Assembly (NCBI RefSeq): GCF_905332535.1
Contig: NZ_CAJOCF010000004.1
Span: 145,100-209,099, forward strand
Length of the DNA: 64,000 bases
Direction: 5' to 3'
Origin: Latilactobacillus fragifolii
GTDB taxonomy: Bacteria; Bacillota; Bacilli; Lactobacillales; Lactobacillaceae
The position numbers were made by a program, and so were the translations under genes. Below are positions 56,387 to 64,000 of this stretch, in pieces. Position 1 is the stretch's first letter. The number at the start of each line of letters is the position of its first letter. The notes beneath the pieces are model-generated. The model was not told the DNA's origin and made no database searches. It was given only the letters and a program-made list of their open reading frames with translations.

Positions 56387-56818
56387 ATGGATATTAAACA
56401 TACACTTGGAGATAACAGTGTTATCTTTCGTGATGCAACATACATTAGAAGAACGGTGTTTGTCCGAGAACAAAACATGCCGGAAACACAGGAAATTGAT
56501 GCGCACGAAGATCACACGATTCACTATGTAGGTTACGTCAACCAAGACCCAGCAGTAACCGCCCGCGTGCACGTCTTAAACGACGGTGGATTTAGAATTC
56601 AGCGCGTTGCTACTATTAAAGCTTTCCGTGGCCAAGGACTCGGCTATCAATTAATCGAAACCATCATTGAGGACGCTAAACGCACCACAACGCCTTATAT
56701 TATTTTATTCGCACAGGATCACGCCATTGGTTTCTACGAAAAATTAGGTTTTGTTGTCACTAGCGAAGGTGAAATGGAAGCGGGCATTCCCCACCACTAT
56801 ATGAAATTAACGCTCTAA
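56387..56818 (+). CDS. GNAT family N-acetyltransferase
   Basis: The 143-residue protein has the acetyl-CoA motif RVATIKAFRGQGLGYQLIETIIEDAK (about 71-96) and the C-terminal ARDHAIGFYEKLGF-type segment (AQDHAIGFYEKLGF, about 111-124). The N-terminal half contains VFVREQNMPETQEID, as in the ElaA/YitI-like group. The substrate is unknown. ATG 56387 follows AAGGGT; a GTG three codons upstream is too close to it. Confidence 0.85.
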   Translation: MDIKHTLGDNSVIFRDATYIRRTVFVREQNMPETQEIDAHEDHTIHYVGYVNQDPAVTARVHVLNDGGFRIQRVATIKAFRGQGLGYQLIETIIEDAKRTTTPYIILFAQDHAIGFYEKLGFVVTSEGEMEAGIPHHYMKLTL

Positions 56819-56876
56819 ACCAAAAAACATATAGTCTTATGAAGGACTCTAAAAAAATTAACCATTTTAATATTAG

Positions 56877-56927
56877 CGTGTGCGGGCTTGACGCCTAATT
56901 TCAATTGGCGTCAGGGCCGCACTTTTT
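56877..56927 (+). terminator. Rho-independent terminator after the GNAT gene
   Basis: GTGCGG-CTTGACGCC pairs with GGCGTCAG-CCGCAC and T5 follows, 60 bases after the gene. Confidence 0.88.
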
Positions 56928-57003
56928 CGTGTTATTAGACCATCAATAAACCGTGAAATATATCGATTAAAGCCTTGCACCAAATACGTCAACAAAATAT
57001 TTA

Positions 57004-57050
57004 GCCGTAAAAAAAGGGCCCAGTCAGTTACTGACTGGGCCCTTTTTCAT
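57004..57050. terminator. Terminator of the AI-2E-type exporter gene
   Basis: AAAAAGGGCCCAGTCAG/CTGACTGGGCCCTTTTT is a 17-bp perfect stem flanked by A and T runs, usable from both sides. Confidence 0.92.
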
Positions 57051-57053
57051 TAT

Positions 57054-58199
57054 TTATGACTCATATAATCCTGAAACTGACTTGAACCATTCAAAAAGAT
57101 GACTGATTAATATCTTGATAATCGCATAGGCTGGAATCCCGAGAATCACTCCGGCAAGGCCGAATAACTTCCCAGAAGCCAGTAACACAATAATCGTCGT
57201 AACTGGGTACATTGCCATCTTGCTGCCCAAGACCAATGGTGAAACCAAACGGCCTTCCAAAGTCTGTTCAATGGCAAATACGATGAGTACTTTAATCAAT
57301 AACAACGGCGAGATAAACGCTGCGATAATCACTGACGGTACCATCGCTAAGAACGAGCCCAAATACGGAATTAAGTTTAAAATCCCCGCTAAAATGCCGA
57401 GCGTCAAACCATATTTCATTCCAATAATCCAGTAGCCACCAGTAAACATAACTGCGACCCAAAACGCCACGGTCAACTGGCCACGGATATATTGACTAAC
57501 TTGGGCATTAATTTCTTCCAACACTTTACCAGTGGTTGCCCGCACTTTAACTGGGAAGAATTTTAACAAGTAATCTTTCAATCGGTAACCATCTTTTAAC
57601 ATGAAGAATAAAATGAATGGCATCGTTACAATTGCAATAACCACATTGGTCACCACGCCGACTGCTGTTCCAATATGACTAACAGTTGAAGTCAACATTT
57701 TATTGACTTTACTTGATAAGTTACTAAACGCATCCGTATTGATATCGTTTAATTGTTTTTGAATTGATTTGAAGGCTGGATCATTAAACCATTTCATAGT
57801 CTGGGTCTGAATATTCGCCCAATAAGACGGCCAATGATTAATTAAACTCGTTGTTTGCGATTGAATGATTGGAATAATCGTCGCAATCCCCCAAACAAGT
57901 AACCCCACGATTAAGATAAAGATAAGCGTAATCGATAATACCCGATTTAAATGCCACCGCCGCTCCAACCAATCAATGAGTGGATTCGTTAGATAGTATA
58001 AAACGGCAGCAATAATAATTGGTAACCCGATTATTAACATCAACGACTGAATTGGTTCTAACAGCCAGGCAAGTTTTGTCAGTAATAGTATAATCAGCAA
58101 CATTAATAACACGTTTAACAAAACAATCGGTAGTTTTTTATTTAAAAACCATTTAAAAAACCATGAACGTTCTGTTTGTGGCGGTTTATTCTCTGTCAC
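57054..58199 (-). CDS. AI-2E family (PerM/UPF0118) membrane transporter
   Basis: The 381-residue membrane protein has about eight helices. A soluble loop (about 100-200, SQTTSLINHWPSYWANIQTQTMKW...) sits between the first three helices and the rest. The conserved C-terminal half contains NLIPYLGSFLAMVPSVIIAAF, IEQTLEGRLVSPLVLGSKMAMYP and GLAGVILGIPAYAI. Members export AI-2 or act as Na+/H+ antiporters; the substrate cannot be assigned here. The start is GTG 58199, seven bases from AGGTG, 18 bases after the IIA-like gene. Confidence 0.85.
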   Translation of the reverse strand: MTENKPPQTERSWFFKWFLNKKLPIVLLNVLLMLLIILLLTKLAWLLEPIQSLMLIIGLPIIIAAVLYYLTNPLIDWLERRWHLNRVLSITLIFILIVGLLVWGIATIIPIIQSQTTSLINHWPSYWANIQTQTMKWFNDPAFKSIQKQLNDINTDAFSNLSSKVNKMLTSTVSHIGTAVGVVTNVVIAIVTMPFILFFMLKDGYRLKDYLLKFFPVKVRATTGKVLEEINAQVSQYIRGQLTVAFWVAVMFTGGYWIIGMKYGLTLGILAGILNLIPYLGSFLAMVPSVIIAAFISPLLLIKVLIVFAIEQTLEGRLVSPLVLGSKMAMYPVTTIIVLLASGKLFGLAGVILGIPAYAIIKILISHLFEWFKSVSGLYES

Positions 58200-58217
58200 A
58201 CCAATTCACCTAATTCC

Positions 58218-58607
58218 CTACATAGTTTCTTGATACGTTATCTGCGTTCCCACTTTAAATTCAGGAAAAGCCGGAACACCCGCTACAGCTGGCGTTAAAT
58301 AAAGCCCACTTTGCAGTTGATCTTCTTGGGGCGCTGGTCCAAAGATTAAGGCGACATGGCCAATAGTGTTGAGGTTAGAATTTACCAACGCGCCGACATA
58401 CGTAATTGTATAGGGTTGCTGATTAATCATAACGGCCGAATCTGTCGTCAGTGTTAGTTGCTTTTTGGCTGTTTCGTCCATAAACCGTTGAATCAATGCC
58501 ACGTCTTGAATGGCAGCTGTCGCATGTTCATCGAATAAAATAACCATTGGTTCTTGAGCATCAACGGCGTCGTTGCCAATTGCAATAATTTCTGCTTGCG
58601 TGTTCAT
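58218..58607 (-). CDS. Stand-alone glucitol/sorbitol PTS IIA-like protein
   Basis: The 129 residues follow the PTS glucitol IIA family in outline: ILFDEHATAAIQD at about 24-36, then VMINQQPYTITYVGALVNSNLNTIGHVALIFG at about 59-90, and a C-terminal FPEFKVGTQITYQ. The His expected after the FIH-type phosphorylation segment is replaced by ALIQRF here, so phosphate transfer is doubtful. No IIB, IIC, dehydrogenase or regulator gene is near. It forms an operon with the AI-2E-type exporter downstream. Family assignment is by recollection of motifs, and its role is unknown. Confidence 0.65.
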   Translation of the reverse strand: MNTQAEIIAIGNDAVDAQEPMVILFDEHATAAIQDVALIQRFMDETAKKQLTLTTDSAVMINQQPYTITYVGALVNSNLNTIGHVALIFGPAPQEDQLQSGLYLTPAVAGVPAFPEFKVGTQITYQETM

Positions 58608-58716
58608 AATGAAATCTCCTCTTAGTTAAGATAGTATCATTGTAGCATATTCGCGGCTTAGTTTTAGTAACTGATGAATGCTTTTAGTAACAAATTAAAC
58701 CGTTTTCGCATGAATA

Positions 58717-58725
58717 TGCTATACT
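58717..58725 (+). promoter_or_regulatory. Extended -10 promoter of the 6-phosphogluconolactonase gene
   Basis: TGC-TATACT lies about 30 bases before the start codon. A sequence close to a cre site (TTAAACCGTTTTCG, 58695-58708) covers the -35 region. Confidence 0.5.
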
Positions 58726-58756
58726 CAAAGAAGTATTTGACGAAGGGAGTCTGATT

Positions 58757-59782
58757 ATGACAGAAGAAGTTTTAATCGGTGGTTATACCCGCCGAATTGG
58801 TAAAGGTATCTATCGTGGGATTTTCGACGCAACAACTGCAACCGTGAATGACATTCAGCCATTCATTAACCTCGATAACGCCTCATATTTAACCATTTCA
58901 AACCGCAACATCCTCTACACCGTTATTAAAGATGGGGATCAAGGTGGGATTGCTGCTTATGACTTGGCCGATGGCACACCAGTCTTTTTAAACGCGGTCT
59001 TAGCAGCTGGCGCGCCCCCTGCATACGTGGCAGTCGATGAAGATCGTCAATTCGTTTATGCAGCTAATTATCATAAAGGCGAAATTCTCGTTTATCAAAT
59101 CCAAGCTGATGGCAGCCTAAGCTTAGCTAGCACGACGGTTCATGAAGGTCATGGTCCACGACCTGAACAAGCTAGCGCCCATGTACATTACACCGATCTA
59201 ACACCTGATCACCGCTTAGTGGTTTGTGATTTAGGGACGGATGAATTAGTGACCTATACCGTCGACAATGCTGGACAATTAACCAAAGTGGCTACTTATA
59301 AGAGTGCGCCTGGTTTTGGCACACGCCATTTAGTTTTTCACCCCAATCACAAGACAGCTTACCTATTGGGGGAATTGGCCAGTGAAGTGACGGTCTTAGA
59401 TTATCATGCAGCCGATGGGTCTTTTAGCACGGTTGCTACCTACTCAATGTTACCAACCGATTGGCACGAAGCAAACGGTGGCGCAGCCATCCGTGTTTCC
59501 CGTGATGGCCGTTTTCTCTATGCTTCCAACCGTGGATACAATTCAATCGTTGTGTATGCCATCAGTGATGATAGTCGCCAATTACGAACAATCCAGCAAA
59601 TGTCAACGGATGGTGAATTTCCTCGTGACTTCAATCTTTCTACTGATAACAATTTTCTATTAGCCGTTAACCAAAATAGTGACAACGGTACGCTTTATCG
59701 GCGCGACGCTCAAACCGGTTTATTGACTGCTTGTCAAAAAGACTTAGAAACACCTGAAGGCGTCTGTGTCTTATTCCATTAA
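58757..59782 (+). CDS. pgl: 6-phosphogluconolactonase (beta-propeller type)
   Basis: The 341-residue protein has a seven-bladed propeller of the lactonase family (YbhE/YkgB). Signature pieces are YVAVDEDRQFVYAANYHKGEI, HVHYTDLTPDHRLVVCDLGTDEL and AAIRVSRDGRFLYASNRG. It hydrolyses 6-phosphogluconolactone in the oxidative pentose-phosphate or phosphogluconate route; the other enzymes of that route are outside the window. The start follows GAAGGGAG. A cre-like sequence near the promoter suggests carbon control, which is inference. Confidence 0.87.
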   Translation: MTEEVLIGGYTRRIGKGIYRGIFDATTATVNDIQPFINLDNASYLTISNRNILYTVIKDGDQGGIAAYDLADGTPVFLNAVLAAGAPPAYVAVDEDRQFVYAANYHKGEILVYQIQADGSLSLASTTVHEGHGPRPEQASAHVHYTDLTPDHRLVVCDLGTDELVTYTVDNAGQLTKVATYKSAPGFGTRHLVFHPNHKTAYLLGELASEVTVLDYHAADGSFSTVATYSMLPTDWHEANGGAAIRVSRDGRFLYASNRGYNSIVVYAISDDSRQLRTIQQMSTDGEFPRDFNLSTDNNFLLAVNQNSDNGTLYRRDAQTGLLTACQKDLETPEGVCVLFH

Positions 59783-59820
59783 AAAAAAGATTGACCGTAT
59801 TGGTCAATCTTTTTTTATTT
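59781..59820. terminator. Bidirectional terminator between pgl and the drug exporter gene
   Basis: AAAAAAAGATTGACC/GGTCAATCTTTTTTT is a 15-bp perfect stem with a five-base loop that serves two converging genes. The minus-strand gene's stop codon follows at once. Confidence 0.92.
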
Positions 59821-61285
59821 ACTGCTTTTTACGATCCATTAAATTGATGATAATTGCAATAGCAATTACCACAATTGATGCAAAATAAATGAAGTGTAAC
59901 CCAGTATATAGAATATGACGTAGAGTTGGTAATAGTTGTTTAGGTAAGTTCAAGGCCGTTTCTGGATTAATCAACTCATTTAACATATTTTGATCTAAGC
60001 GTCCATTACCGGCGATGCCCTTTGCCAATTGACGATTTAAGATAATTCCATAGACCGAGACCATCAAGGTTTGCCCTAATGTCCGACTCAACGTATTAAA
60101 AGACGTTGCAACACCAACTTTGTCAGCACCGGCGACGCTTTGTGCAGTAACCGTGGTAGTCGTAATGATTAAGCCAAACCCGACACCCAAACCAGCAGCC
60201 ACTAATAAGAAGAACCAAAACGGTGTGGTTTGTGGTACTAATGCTAAGATGAAACTCCCAACAAGTAAAATACCCAAACTACTGGTTAAAATCGTCCGTG
60301 GTGCGTGCTTAACAAGTAACTGTCCTGCCCATAATGAAGCAAAAATCCACATTACAGAACTAGGCGTCACAACAAAGCCCCCCATGGAGGCTTTCAATCC
60401 AAGAATACCTTGCATCCACATTGGCATGTACACTTCAAAGCCAATTAAGAAACCACTAACTAAAGCAGCCACCGTATTTTGGACAACGAATGTTCGATTT
60501 TTAAATAATGATAATGAGATAATCGGATCTTGCGCATGTTTCTCAACACGAATAAAGAGATAAAAAGTCACCGCTGCAATCACGAGCATTGACCCTAAAA
60601 CAAGCATTGATGGTTTTGCTTCGCCCATGACTTGGAAGCCATAAAGTAAACTCAATAAAGCCGCCATTAACCATAAACTGCCCCAATAGTCGACTGGTTC
60701 ATCACTTGTCTTCCACTCTTCTTGGAGAAAGTACCAAATTAAGCCGATTGTAATGATGCCAATTGGCACATTAATGAAGAAAATCCAATGCCAGGTTAAC
60801 TTATCAACAATGAATCCCCCTAAAAGTGGGGCGATAATAGAGGCAATCCCCCATGCTGAACCGTTAAATCCTAGAACTTTTGCCCGTTTTTCAATTGGAT
60901 AAATATCGGCAATAATCGTAAATGATACTGGCATAATCGCTCCGGCTCCCAAACCTTGAATTGCCCGGGAAACAATTAACGTCCCCATGTGGTTTGATAA
61001 TCCACATAAAGATGACCCAATGACAAACAAGGCCAGGCCAAAGATGAAGATTGGTTTACGACCAATCCGATCCGCCATTTTACCATAAATTGGCGTCATC
61101 ATTGCATTCGTCAACAGATAGATTGAAAAGACCCAGTTCATCAATTTCATACCATGTAAATTACTAATGATGGTTGGCATCGCTGTTGAAACAATCGTCC
61201 CTTCAATGGCCGTCATGAAGGTTGCGACGAAAATCGCAATCGTCACGAGTAATACGTTTGTTTTTCTTCCCTTACTTTGTTCCAT
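59819..61285 (-). CDS. DHA2-family (14-helix) MFS drug exporter
   Basis: The 488-residue membrane protein has 14 predicted helices and MFS signatures: TAIEGTIVSTAMPTI (helix 1, the DHA2 motif D1 region with Glu for Asp), GKMADRIGRKPIF (motif A loop 2-3) and RAIQGLGAGAIMPVSFTI (motif C-like). It belongs to the EmrB/QacA/LmrB type that exports drugs by proton antiport. The start is ATG 61285 after GGGAG. The extra upstream codons are part of the metK terminator. No regulator is adjacent; substrate unknown. Confidence 0.9.
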   Translation of the reverse strand: MEQSKGRKTNVLLVTIAIFVATFMTAIEGTIVSTAMPTIISNLHGMKLMNWVFSIYLLTNAMMTPIYGKMADRIGRKPIFIFGLALFVIGSSLCGLSNHMGTLIVSRAIQGLGAGAIMPVSFTIIADIYPIEKRAKVLGFNGSAWGIASIIAPLLGGFIVDKLTWHWIFFINVPIGIITIGLIWYFLQEEWKTSDEPVDYWGSLWLMAALLSLLYGFQVMGEAKPSMLVLGSMLVIAAVTFYLFIRVEKHAQDPIISLSLFKNRTFVVQNTVAALVSGFLIGFEVYMPMWMQGILGLKASMGGFVVTPSSVMWIFASLWAGQLLVKHAPRTILTSSLGILLVGSFILALVPQTTPFWFFLLVAAGLGVGFGLIITTTTVTAQSVAGADKVGVATSFNTLSRTLGQTLMVSVYGIILNRQLAKGIAGNGRLDQNMLNELINPETALNLPKQLLPTLRHILYTGLHFIYFASIVVIAIAIIINLMDRKKQ

Positions 61286-61312
61286 TCTTAGGCTCCCTCT
61301 CTTATTCCTGGG

Positions 61313-61368
61313 CATAAAAAGAGCCTTTTCTTAGCTCAAATAAGCTAAGGAAAGGCCGCCTCTTTTTA
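61313..61368 (-). terminator. Rho-independent terminator of metK
   Basis: The minus-strand stem GAG-GCCTTTCCTTAGCT/AGCTAAGAAAAGGCTC is followed by T5. It lies between metK and the drug exporter gene. Confidence 0.88.
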
Positions 61369-61384
61369 CTCGTCTAATAACCCA

Positions 61385-62584
61385 TTAGGCATTTAGTTTA
61401 GCAATACTTGCCTTTAAGGCATCCACTTTATCTAAACGTTCCCATGGAAATTCGACATCTGTACGCCCAAAGTGCCCATATGCAGCTGTTTGCTTGTATA
61501 TTGGTCTTTGTAAATCTAGCATTTGAATAATCCCTGCTGGTCGTAAATCAAAGTTTTCACGAATTGCAGTTTGAATCTTTTCTTCACTAACGGTCCCTGT
61601 TTCAAAAGTATTAACTGAAACCGAAACAGGTTGCGCCACACCAATGGCATAAGCCAATTGAACTTCGCACTTGCGCGCTAACCCAGCCGCTACGACATTT
61701 TTGGCAATATAACGTGCCGCATAACTGGCTGAACGGTCCACTTTAGTAGCATCTTTCCCTGAGAAAGCGCCGCCACCATGACGTGCGTAACCGCCGTAAG
61801 TATCAACAATGATCTTACGACCAGTCAATCCTGAATCACCTTGTGGTCCACCGATCACAAATCGACCAGTCGGATTGATGAAATACTTTGTTTGATCATC
61901 CAAGTATTTGGCTGGAATAACGGTTTTAATCGCTTGTTCAAGCATATCCTTTTGAATCGTTTCTAAAGTCACATCTTCATCATGTTGAGTACTGATAACA
62001 ACGGTATCGACACGAACAGGTTGTTCGTTTTCGTCATATTCAACCGTGACTTGCGCTTTCGCATCTGGTCTTAAATAGGCGAGTTGCCCGTTTTTTCTTA
62101 ATTCAGCGACTTTACGCATTAAACGGTGTGAAAGGGCAACTGGTAACGGCATCAATTCTGGTGTCTGATCAACAGCAAAGCCAAACATTAGCCCTTGATC
62201 GCCCGCACCAATTTTATCAAGTGGATCTTCATCTTTTGTCCGTGATTCAACTGAATCATCGACCCCTTGTGCAATATCAGGCGATTGCTCATCAAGTGCA
62301 ACAATCACGGCACAGTTATCGCCATCAAAGCCATAATGACCATCACGATAACCAATCCCTTTAATAGTCTCTCTAACCACCTTTTGGATATCAACATATG
62401 CCGTTGTTGAAATTTCGCCAACAACTAGGACTAACCCAGTTGTGACAGTTGTTTCACAAGCAACCCGTGCTTGTGGATCTTGTGCTAACATCGCATCTAA
62501 GATGGCATCACTAATTTGATCAGCAATCTTATCTGGATGACCTTCAGAAACAGATTCCGAAGTAAATAAATGTCTTTCTTGCAT
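61385..62584 (-). CDS. metK: S-adenosylmethionine synthetase
   Basis: MetK makes SAM from methionine and ATP. The 399 residues have the ATP motif [19 protein letters not shown] at the N-terminus, the hexapeptide [12 protein letters not shown] (about 125) and the P-loop-like [17 protein letters not shown] (about 263-279). Length is normal. Its Shine-Dalgarno GGGGG is part of a SAM-III riboswitch, so translation falls when SAM is plentiful. Confidence 0.98.
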   Translation of the reverse strand: MQERHLFTSESVSEGHPDKIADQISDAILDAMLAQDPQARVACETTVTTGLVLVVGEISTTAYVDIQKVVRETIKGIGYRDGHYGFDGDNCAVIVALDEQSPDIAQGVDDSVESRTKDEDPLDKIGAGDQGLMFGFAVDQTPELMPLPVALSHRLMRKVAELRKNGQLAYLRPDAKAQVTVEYDENEQPVRVDTVVISTQHDEDVTLETIQKDMLEQAIKTVIPAKYLDDQTKYFINPTGRFVIGGPQGDSGLTGRKIIVDTYGGYARHGGGAFSGKDATKVDRSASYAARYIAKNVVAAGLARKCEVQLAYAIGVAQPVSVSVNTFETGTVSEEKIQTAIRENFDLRPAGIIQMLDLQRPIYKQTAAYGHFGRTDVEFPWERLDKVDALKASIAKLNA

Positions 62585-62590
62585 TTCTAT

Positions 62591-62653
62591 ATTTCCCCCT
62601 ATATATGTGTCGGTTACAAGGCCTCTTCACAATGTGTGAATCCTATCGGGAAC
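62591..62653 (-). promoter_or_regulatory. SMK box (SAM-III) riboswitch of metK
   Basis: On the minus strand the leader reads GTTCCCGATAGGAT, a P-stem with loop CACACATTGTG, AGAGGCCTTGTAACCGA and then GGGGGAAAT, which contains the Shine-Dalgarno. These are the conserved blocks of the SMK box of Lactobacillales metK leaders. Binding of SAM lets GTTCCCG-type anti-SD bases pair with GGGGGAA and hide the ribosome site. Confidence 0.93.
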
Positions 62654-62669
62654 TTCTCATAACTTTACT

Positions 62670-62698
62670 ATCCTAGCACAAAACTCAATCGATTTCAA
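62670..62698 (-). promoter_or_regulatory. Promoter of metK
   Basis: TTGAAA and TAGGAT on the minus strand are 17 bases apart, about 10 bases before the riboswitch starts. Confidence 0.6.
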
Positions 62699-62704
62699 AA
62701 GCCG

Positions 62705-62733
62705 TTGACCTTCTTTTCTAAAAAAGTTAAGAT
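62705..62733 (+). promoter_or_regulatory. Promoter of the divergent membrane-protein gene
   Basis: TTGACC and TAAGAT are 17 bases apart. The transcript would start some 17-25 bases before the start codon, an unusually short leader. Confidence 0.6.
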
Positions 62734-62756
62734 GAAACACATATCCTAAGAAAGAA

Positions 62757-63476
62757 GTGGTGCTATTGTTCTATCTCAACCAACAACATCTAAAGGCTTC
62801 AATTCGGCCCCAGTTACTGACTATGTTTAATTATTTAAATCTTGGATTAATTGTCGGACTAACAATGTGGCCATTTCCGAAACAATTCGGATTTTCGTTT
62901 TACTTAACCGCAATTTTAGGGGCACTATTGGCCATTCTACTGGTCTTATCACCGCAGTACAAGCCCAAGCGAATAATGGCAGCTAGTGCCCTTTTATTGG
63001 CAATTATTCTAGCCACTATTATCAGCTGGCGTGACTTACCGCTTATTGGCCTTCTATCAGTGCTTACAAGTATTCTCGTCTTAGTTCCTTTCATCTATCC
63101 GTACCAGTTTAACAATCGTATTTTACGGCTTTCATTCCAATTCTTATTGGCGCCTTTTTTCTTTTTAATTACTCAGATTTTTAGCGGTATTCATTTTATT
63201 CCTGAGAATTTACTCATTAAATTAGGCCTATTCTTAGCCATCATCTATCTCCTCGAACTAACAACGCACAATCGAATAATTACAAGTATCAGTTATGTAT
63301 TGTGGGCCTGCATTATTATTGCAGTAATTTTAACCCATTTAATTCACGGTTGGCATTTAATTCTTTTTGCAGGGAGCCAGTTATTATTAATTGCGTTACA
63401 ACTAGGTCTCATTAAACCGAACTGCTATTTACAAGAACTTGGTTATTTGCTATTAATTACTGGTATCTTTAATTAA
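62757..63476 (+). CDS. Orphan polytopic membrane protein
   Basis: This 239-residue protein is nearly all hydrophobic, with about nine membrane helices and short polar loops; no catalytic or transport signature is visible. I do not recognise the family. It is transcribed away from metK and lies beside the tRNA/rRNA operon end. The start may be GTG 62757, GTG 62760 or TTG 62766; AAGAAAG is a weak ribosome site that fits TTG 62766 best. A shared terminator lies after it. Confidence 0.6.
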   Translation: MVLLFYLNQQHLKASIRPQLLTMFNYLNLGLIVGLTMWPFPKQFGFSFYLTAILGALLAILLVLSPQYKPKRIMAASALLLAIILATIISWRDLPLIGLLSVLTSILVLVPFIYPYQFNNRILRLSFQFLLAPFFFLITQIFSGIHFIPENLLIKLGLFLAIIYLLELTTHNRIITSISYVLWACIIIAVILTHLIHGWHLILFAGSQLLLIALQLGLIKPNCYLQELGYLLLITGIFN

Positions 63477-63489
63477 ACCAATTAGACAA

Positions 63490-63527
63490 CAAAAAAGCGT
63501 CAGCAACAAATTGCTGACGCTTTTTTA
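63490..63527. terminator. Terminator at the end of the rrn-tRNA operon
   Basis: AAAAAAGCGTCAGCAA/TTGCTGACGCTTTTTT is a 16-bp perfect stem. It ends the minus-strand tRNA cluster and the plus-strand membrane-protein gene. Confidence 0.94.
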
Positions 63528-63530
63528 GGA

Positions 63531-63604
63531 CGGTCACAACGGGACTCGAACCCGTGATCTCCTGCGTGACAGGCAGGCGTCCTAACCAGCTAGACCATGC
63601 GACC
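63531..63604 (-). tRNA. tRNA-Asp (GUC)
   Basis: A full cloverleaf with anticodon GTC (CCTGTCACG loop), T-loop GGTTCGAGTCC and a 7-bp acceptor stem (one G-T pair). CCA is not encoded. Confidence 0.96.
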
Positions 63605-63607
63605 GAA

Positions 63608-63680
63608 TGGAGGTTACAGGGCTCGAACCTGTGACCCTCTGCTTGTAAGGCAGACGCTCTCCCAACTGAGCTAAACCTCC
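63608..63680 (-). tRNA. tRNA-Val (UAC)
   Basis: Anticodon TAC in CTTACAA; D-loop TAGCTCAGTTGGGAGAGC; T-loop GGTTCGAGCCC; perfect acceptor stem GGAGGTT/AACCTCC. CCA is not encoded. Confidence 0.96.
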
Positions 63681-63687
63681 AACAAAA

Positions 63688-63759
63688 TGACCCGTACGGG
63701 ATTTGAACCCATGATACCGCCGTGAAAGGGCGGTGTCTTAACCACTTGACCAACGGGCC
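63688..63759 (-). tRNA. tRNA-Glu (UUC)
   Basis: Anticodon TTC in CTTTCAC; T-loop GGTTCAAATCC; acceptor stem GGCCCGT/ACGGGTC with one G-T pair. CCA is not encoded. Confidence 0.96.
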
Positions 63760-63776
63760 ATGTCATTTATTATTAA

Positions 63777-63866
63777 CGGAGAGTGAGGGATTCGAACCCT
63801 CGAAACAGGTTAGACCCATTTACATGATTTCCAATCATGCTCCTTCGGCCGCTCGGACAACTCTCC
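63777..63866 (-). tRNA. tRNA-Ser (GGA)
   Basis: The 90-base gene has the long variable arm of class II tRNAs, anticodon GGA in TTGGAAA, and acceptor stem GGAGAGT/ACTCTCC. CCA is not encoded. Confidence 0.96.
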
Positions 63867-63876
63867 AAATAATTGA

Positions 63877-63949
63877 CTCCGGTTGTCAGGCTCGAACTGA
63901 CGACATCATGATTAACAGTCATGCGCTCTACCAACTGAGCTAAACCGGA
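63877..63949 (-). tRNA. tRNA-Asn (GUU)
   Basis: Anticodon GTT in CTGTTAA; acceptor stem TCCGGTT/AACCGGA with G as discriminator. It is the first tRNA after the 5S rRNA gene. Confidence 0.96.
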
Positions 63950-63956
63950 ATGAAAC

Positions 63957-64000
63957 AGCGCGGCAGCGTCCTATCCTCGCAGGTAGTTTCCCACCAACTA
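63957..64000 (-). rRNA. rrf: 5S rRNA, 3' end only (gene continues past the window)
   Basis: The minus strand reads TAGTTGGTGGGAAACTACCT then GCGAGGATAGGACGCTGCCG, the loop E/helix IV and 3' acceptor region of 5S rRNA. The window ends inside the gene. The exact 3' end is uncertain by a few bases. Confidence 0.85.

Noticed and set aside
63469..63753. A 94-codon open frame on the minus strand
   Set aside because: It is the translation of the tRNA-Asp, tRNA-Val and tRNA-Glu genes and has no coding character.
1..64000. CRISPR arrays, insertion sequences, integrases, toxin-antitoxin or bacteriocin genes
   Set aside because: No regularly spaced repeats, transposase or integrase motifs, or small toxin-antitoxin pairs were seen. 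Base usage is uniform throughout.

Overview
The window reads as a stretch of chromosomal backbone from a low-to-moderate GC Gram-positive lactic acid bacterium. The family-level evidence is direct: TTG/GTG starts behind strong GGAGG sites, a SAM-III (SMK-box) leader on metK, a PhoPR-pstSCAB1B2-phoU block, a LiaXYZ-like operon next to hprK, a DUF1149 gene and WhiA/YvcK/RapZ without sporulation genes. I infer the Latilactobacillus sakei/curvatus group from protein sequence style and gene order. That name was not checked against any database. No insertion sequence, prophage, integrase, CRISPR array or island was seen. Almost all genes are on the minus strand.

Layout. 1-5.5 kb: clpP (first two codons missing), a DsbA/thioredoxin-fold protein, an OhrR-type MarR regulator, whiA-yvcK-rapZ and a DUF308 membrane protein. 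5.6-10.6 kb: uvrB-uvrA with a LexA-type box. 10.5-18 kb: YfbR-like HD hydrolase, phosphoglucomutase, trxB, a TPR protein, gpsA, lgt and hprK. 18.1-21.2 kb: a LiaX/LiaY/LiaZ-like envelope-stress operon with an extra 98-aa membrane protein, then a nucleoside deoxyribosyltransferase. 21.2-28.7 kb: the complete phosphate system phoP-phoR-pstS-pstC-pstA-pstB-pstB-phoU with an 11-bp-phased Pho box. 28.7-36 kb: MinJ-like PDZ protein, ftsE-ftsX, prfB with its programmed +1 frameshift, secA and hpf. 36-42.7 kb: comFA-comFC, a YvyE/IMPACT protein, tagO, ferrochelatase and rny. 42.9-51.8 kb: recA with an SOS box, then ymfF-ymfH-ymfI-rodZ-pgsA, then ftsK. 51.9-58.6 kb: trmL-DUF1149, rlmA, corA, guaC, a GNAT protein, an AI-2E-type exporter and a stand-alone sorbitol IIA-like protein. 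58.7-64 kb: 6-phosphogluconolactonase, a DHA2 drug exporter, metK with its riboswitch, an orphan membrane protein, five tRNAs and the 3' end of a 5S rRNA, which is the tail of an rrn operon.

How the parts work together. The window combines DNA repair under LexA control (uvrAB, recA), envelope homeostasis (lia-like operon, lgt, pgsA, tagO, rodZ, ftsEX, MinJ-like), phosphate sensing and uptake, protein export and quality control (secA, clpP, prfB, hpf), and carbon-flow control (hprK, pgm, pgl, gpsA, YvcK). The least-explained items are three long imperfect inverted repeats placed directly after stop codons, the 98-aa protein of the lia-like operon whose acidic W-S-D/E-F tail matches that of the neighbouring PspC protein, the sorbitol-IIA-like protein with no phosphotransferase partners, and the divergent membrane protein beside metK. 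Nothing here amounts to a clear new defence or biosynthetic system.
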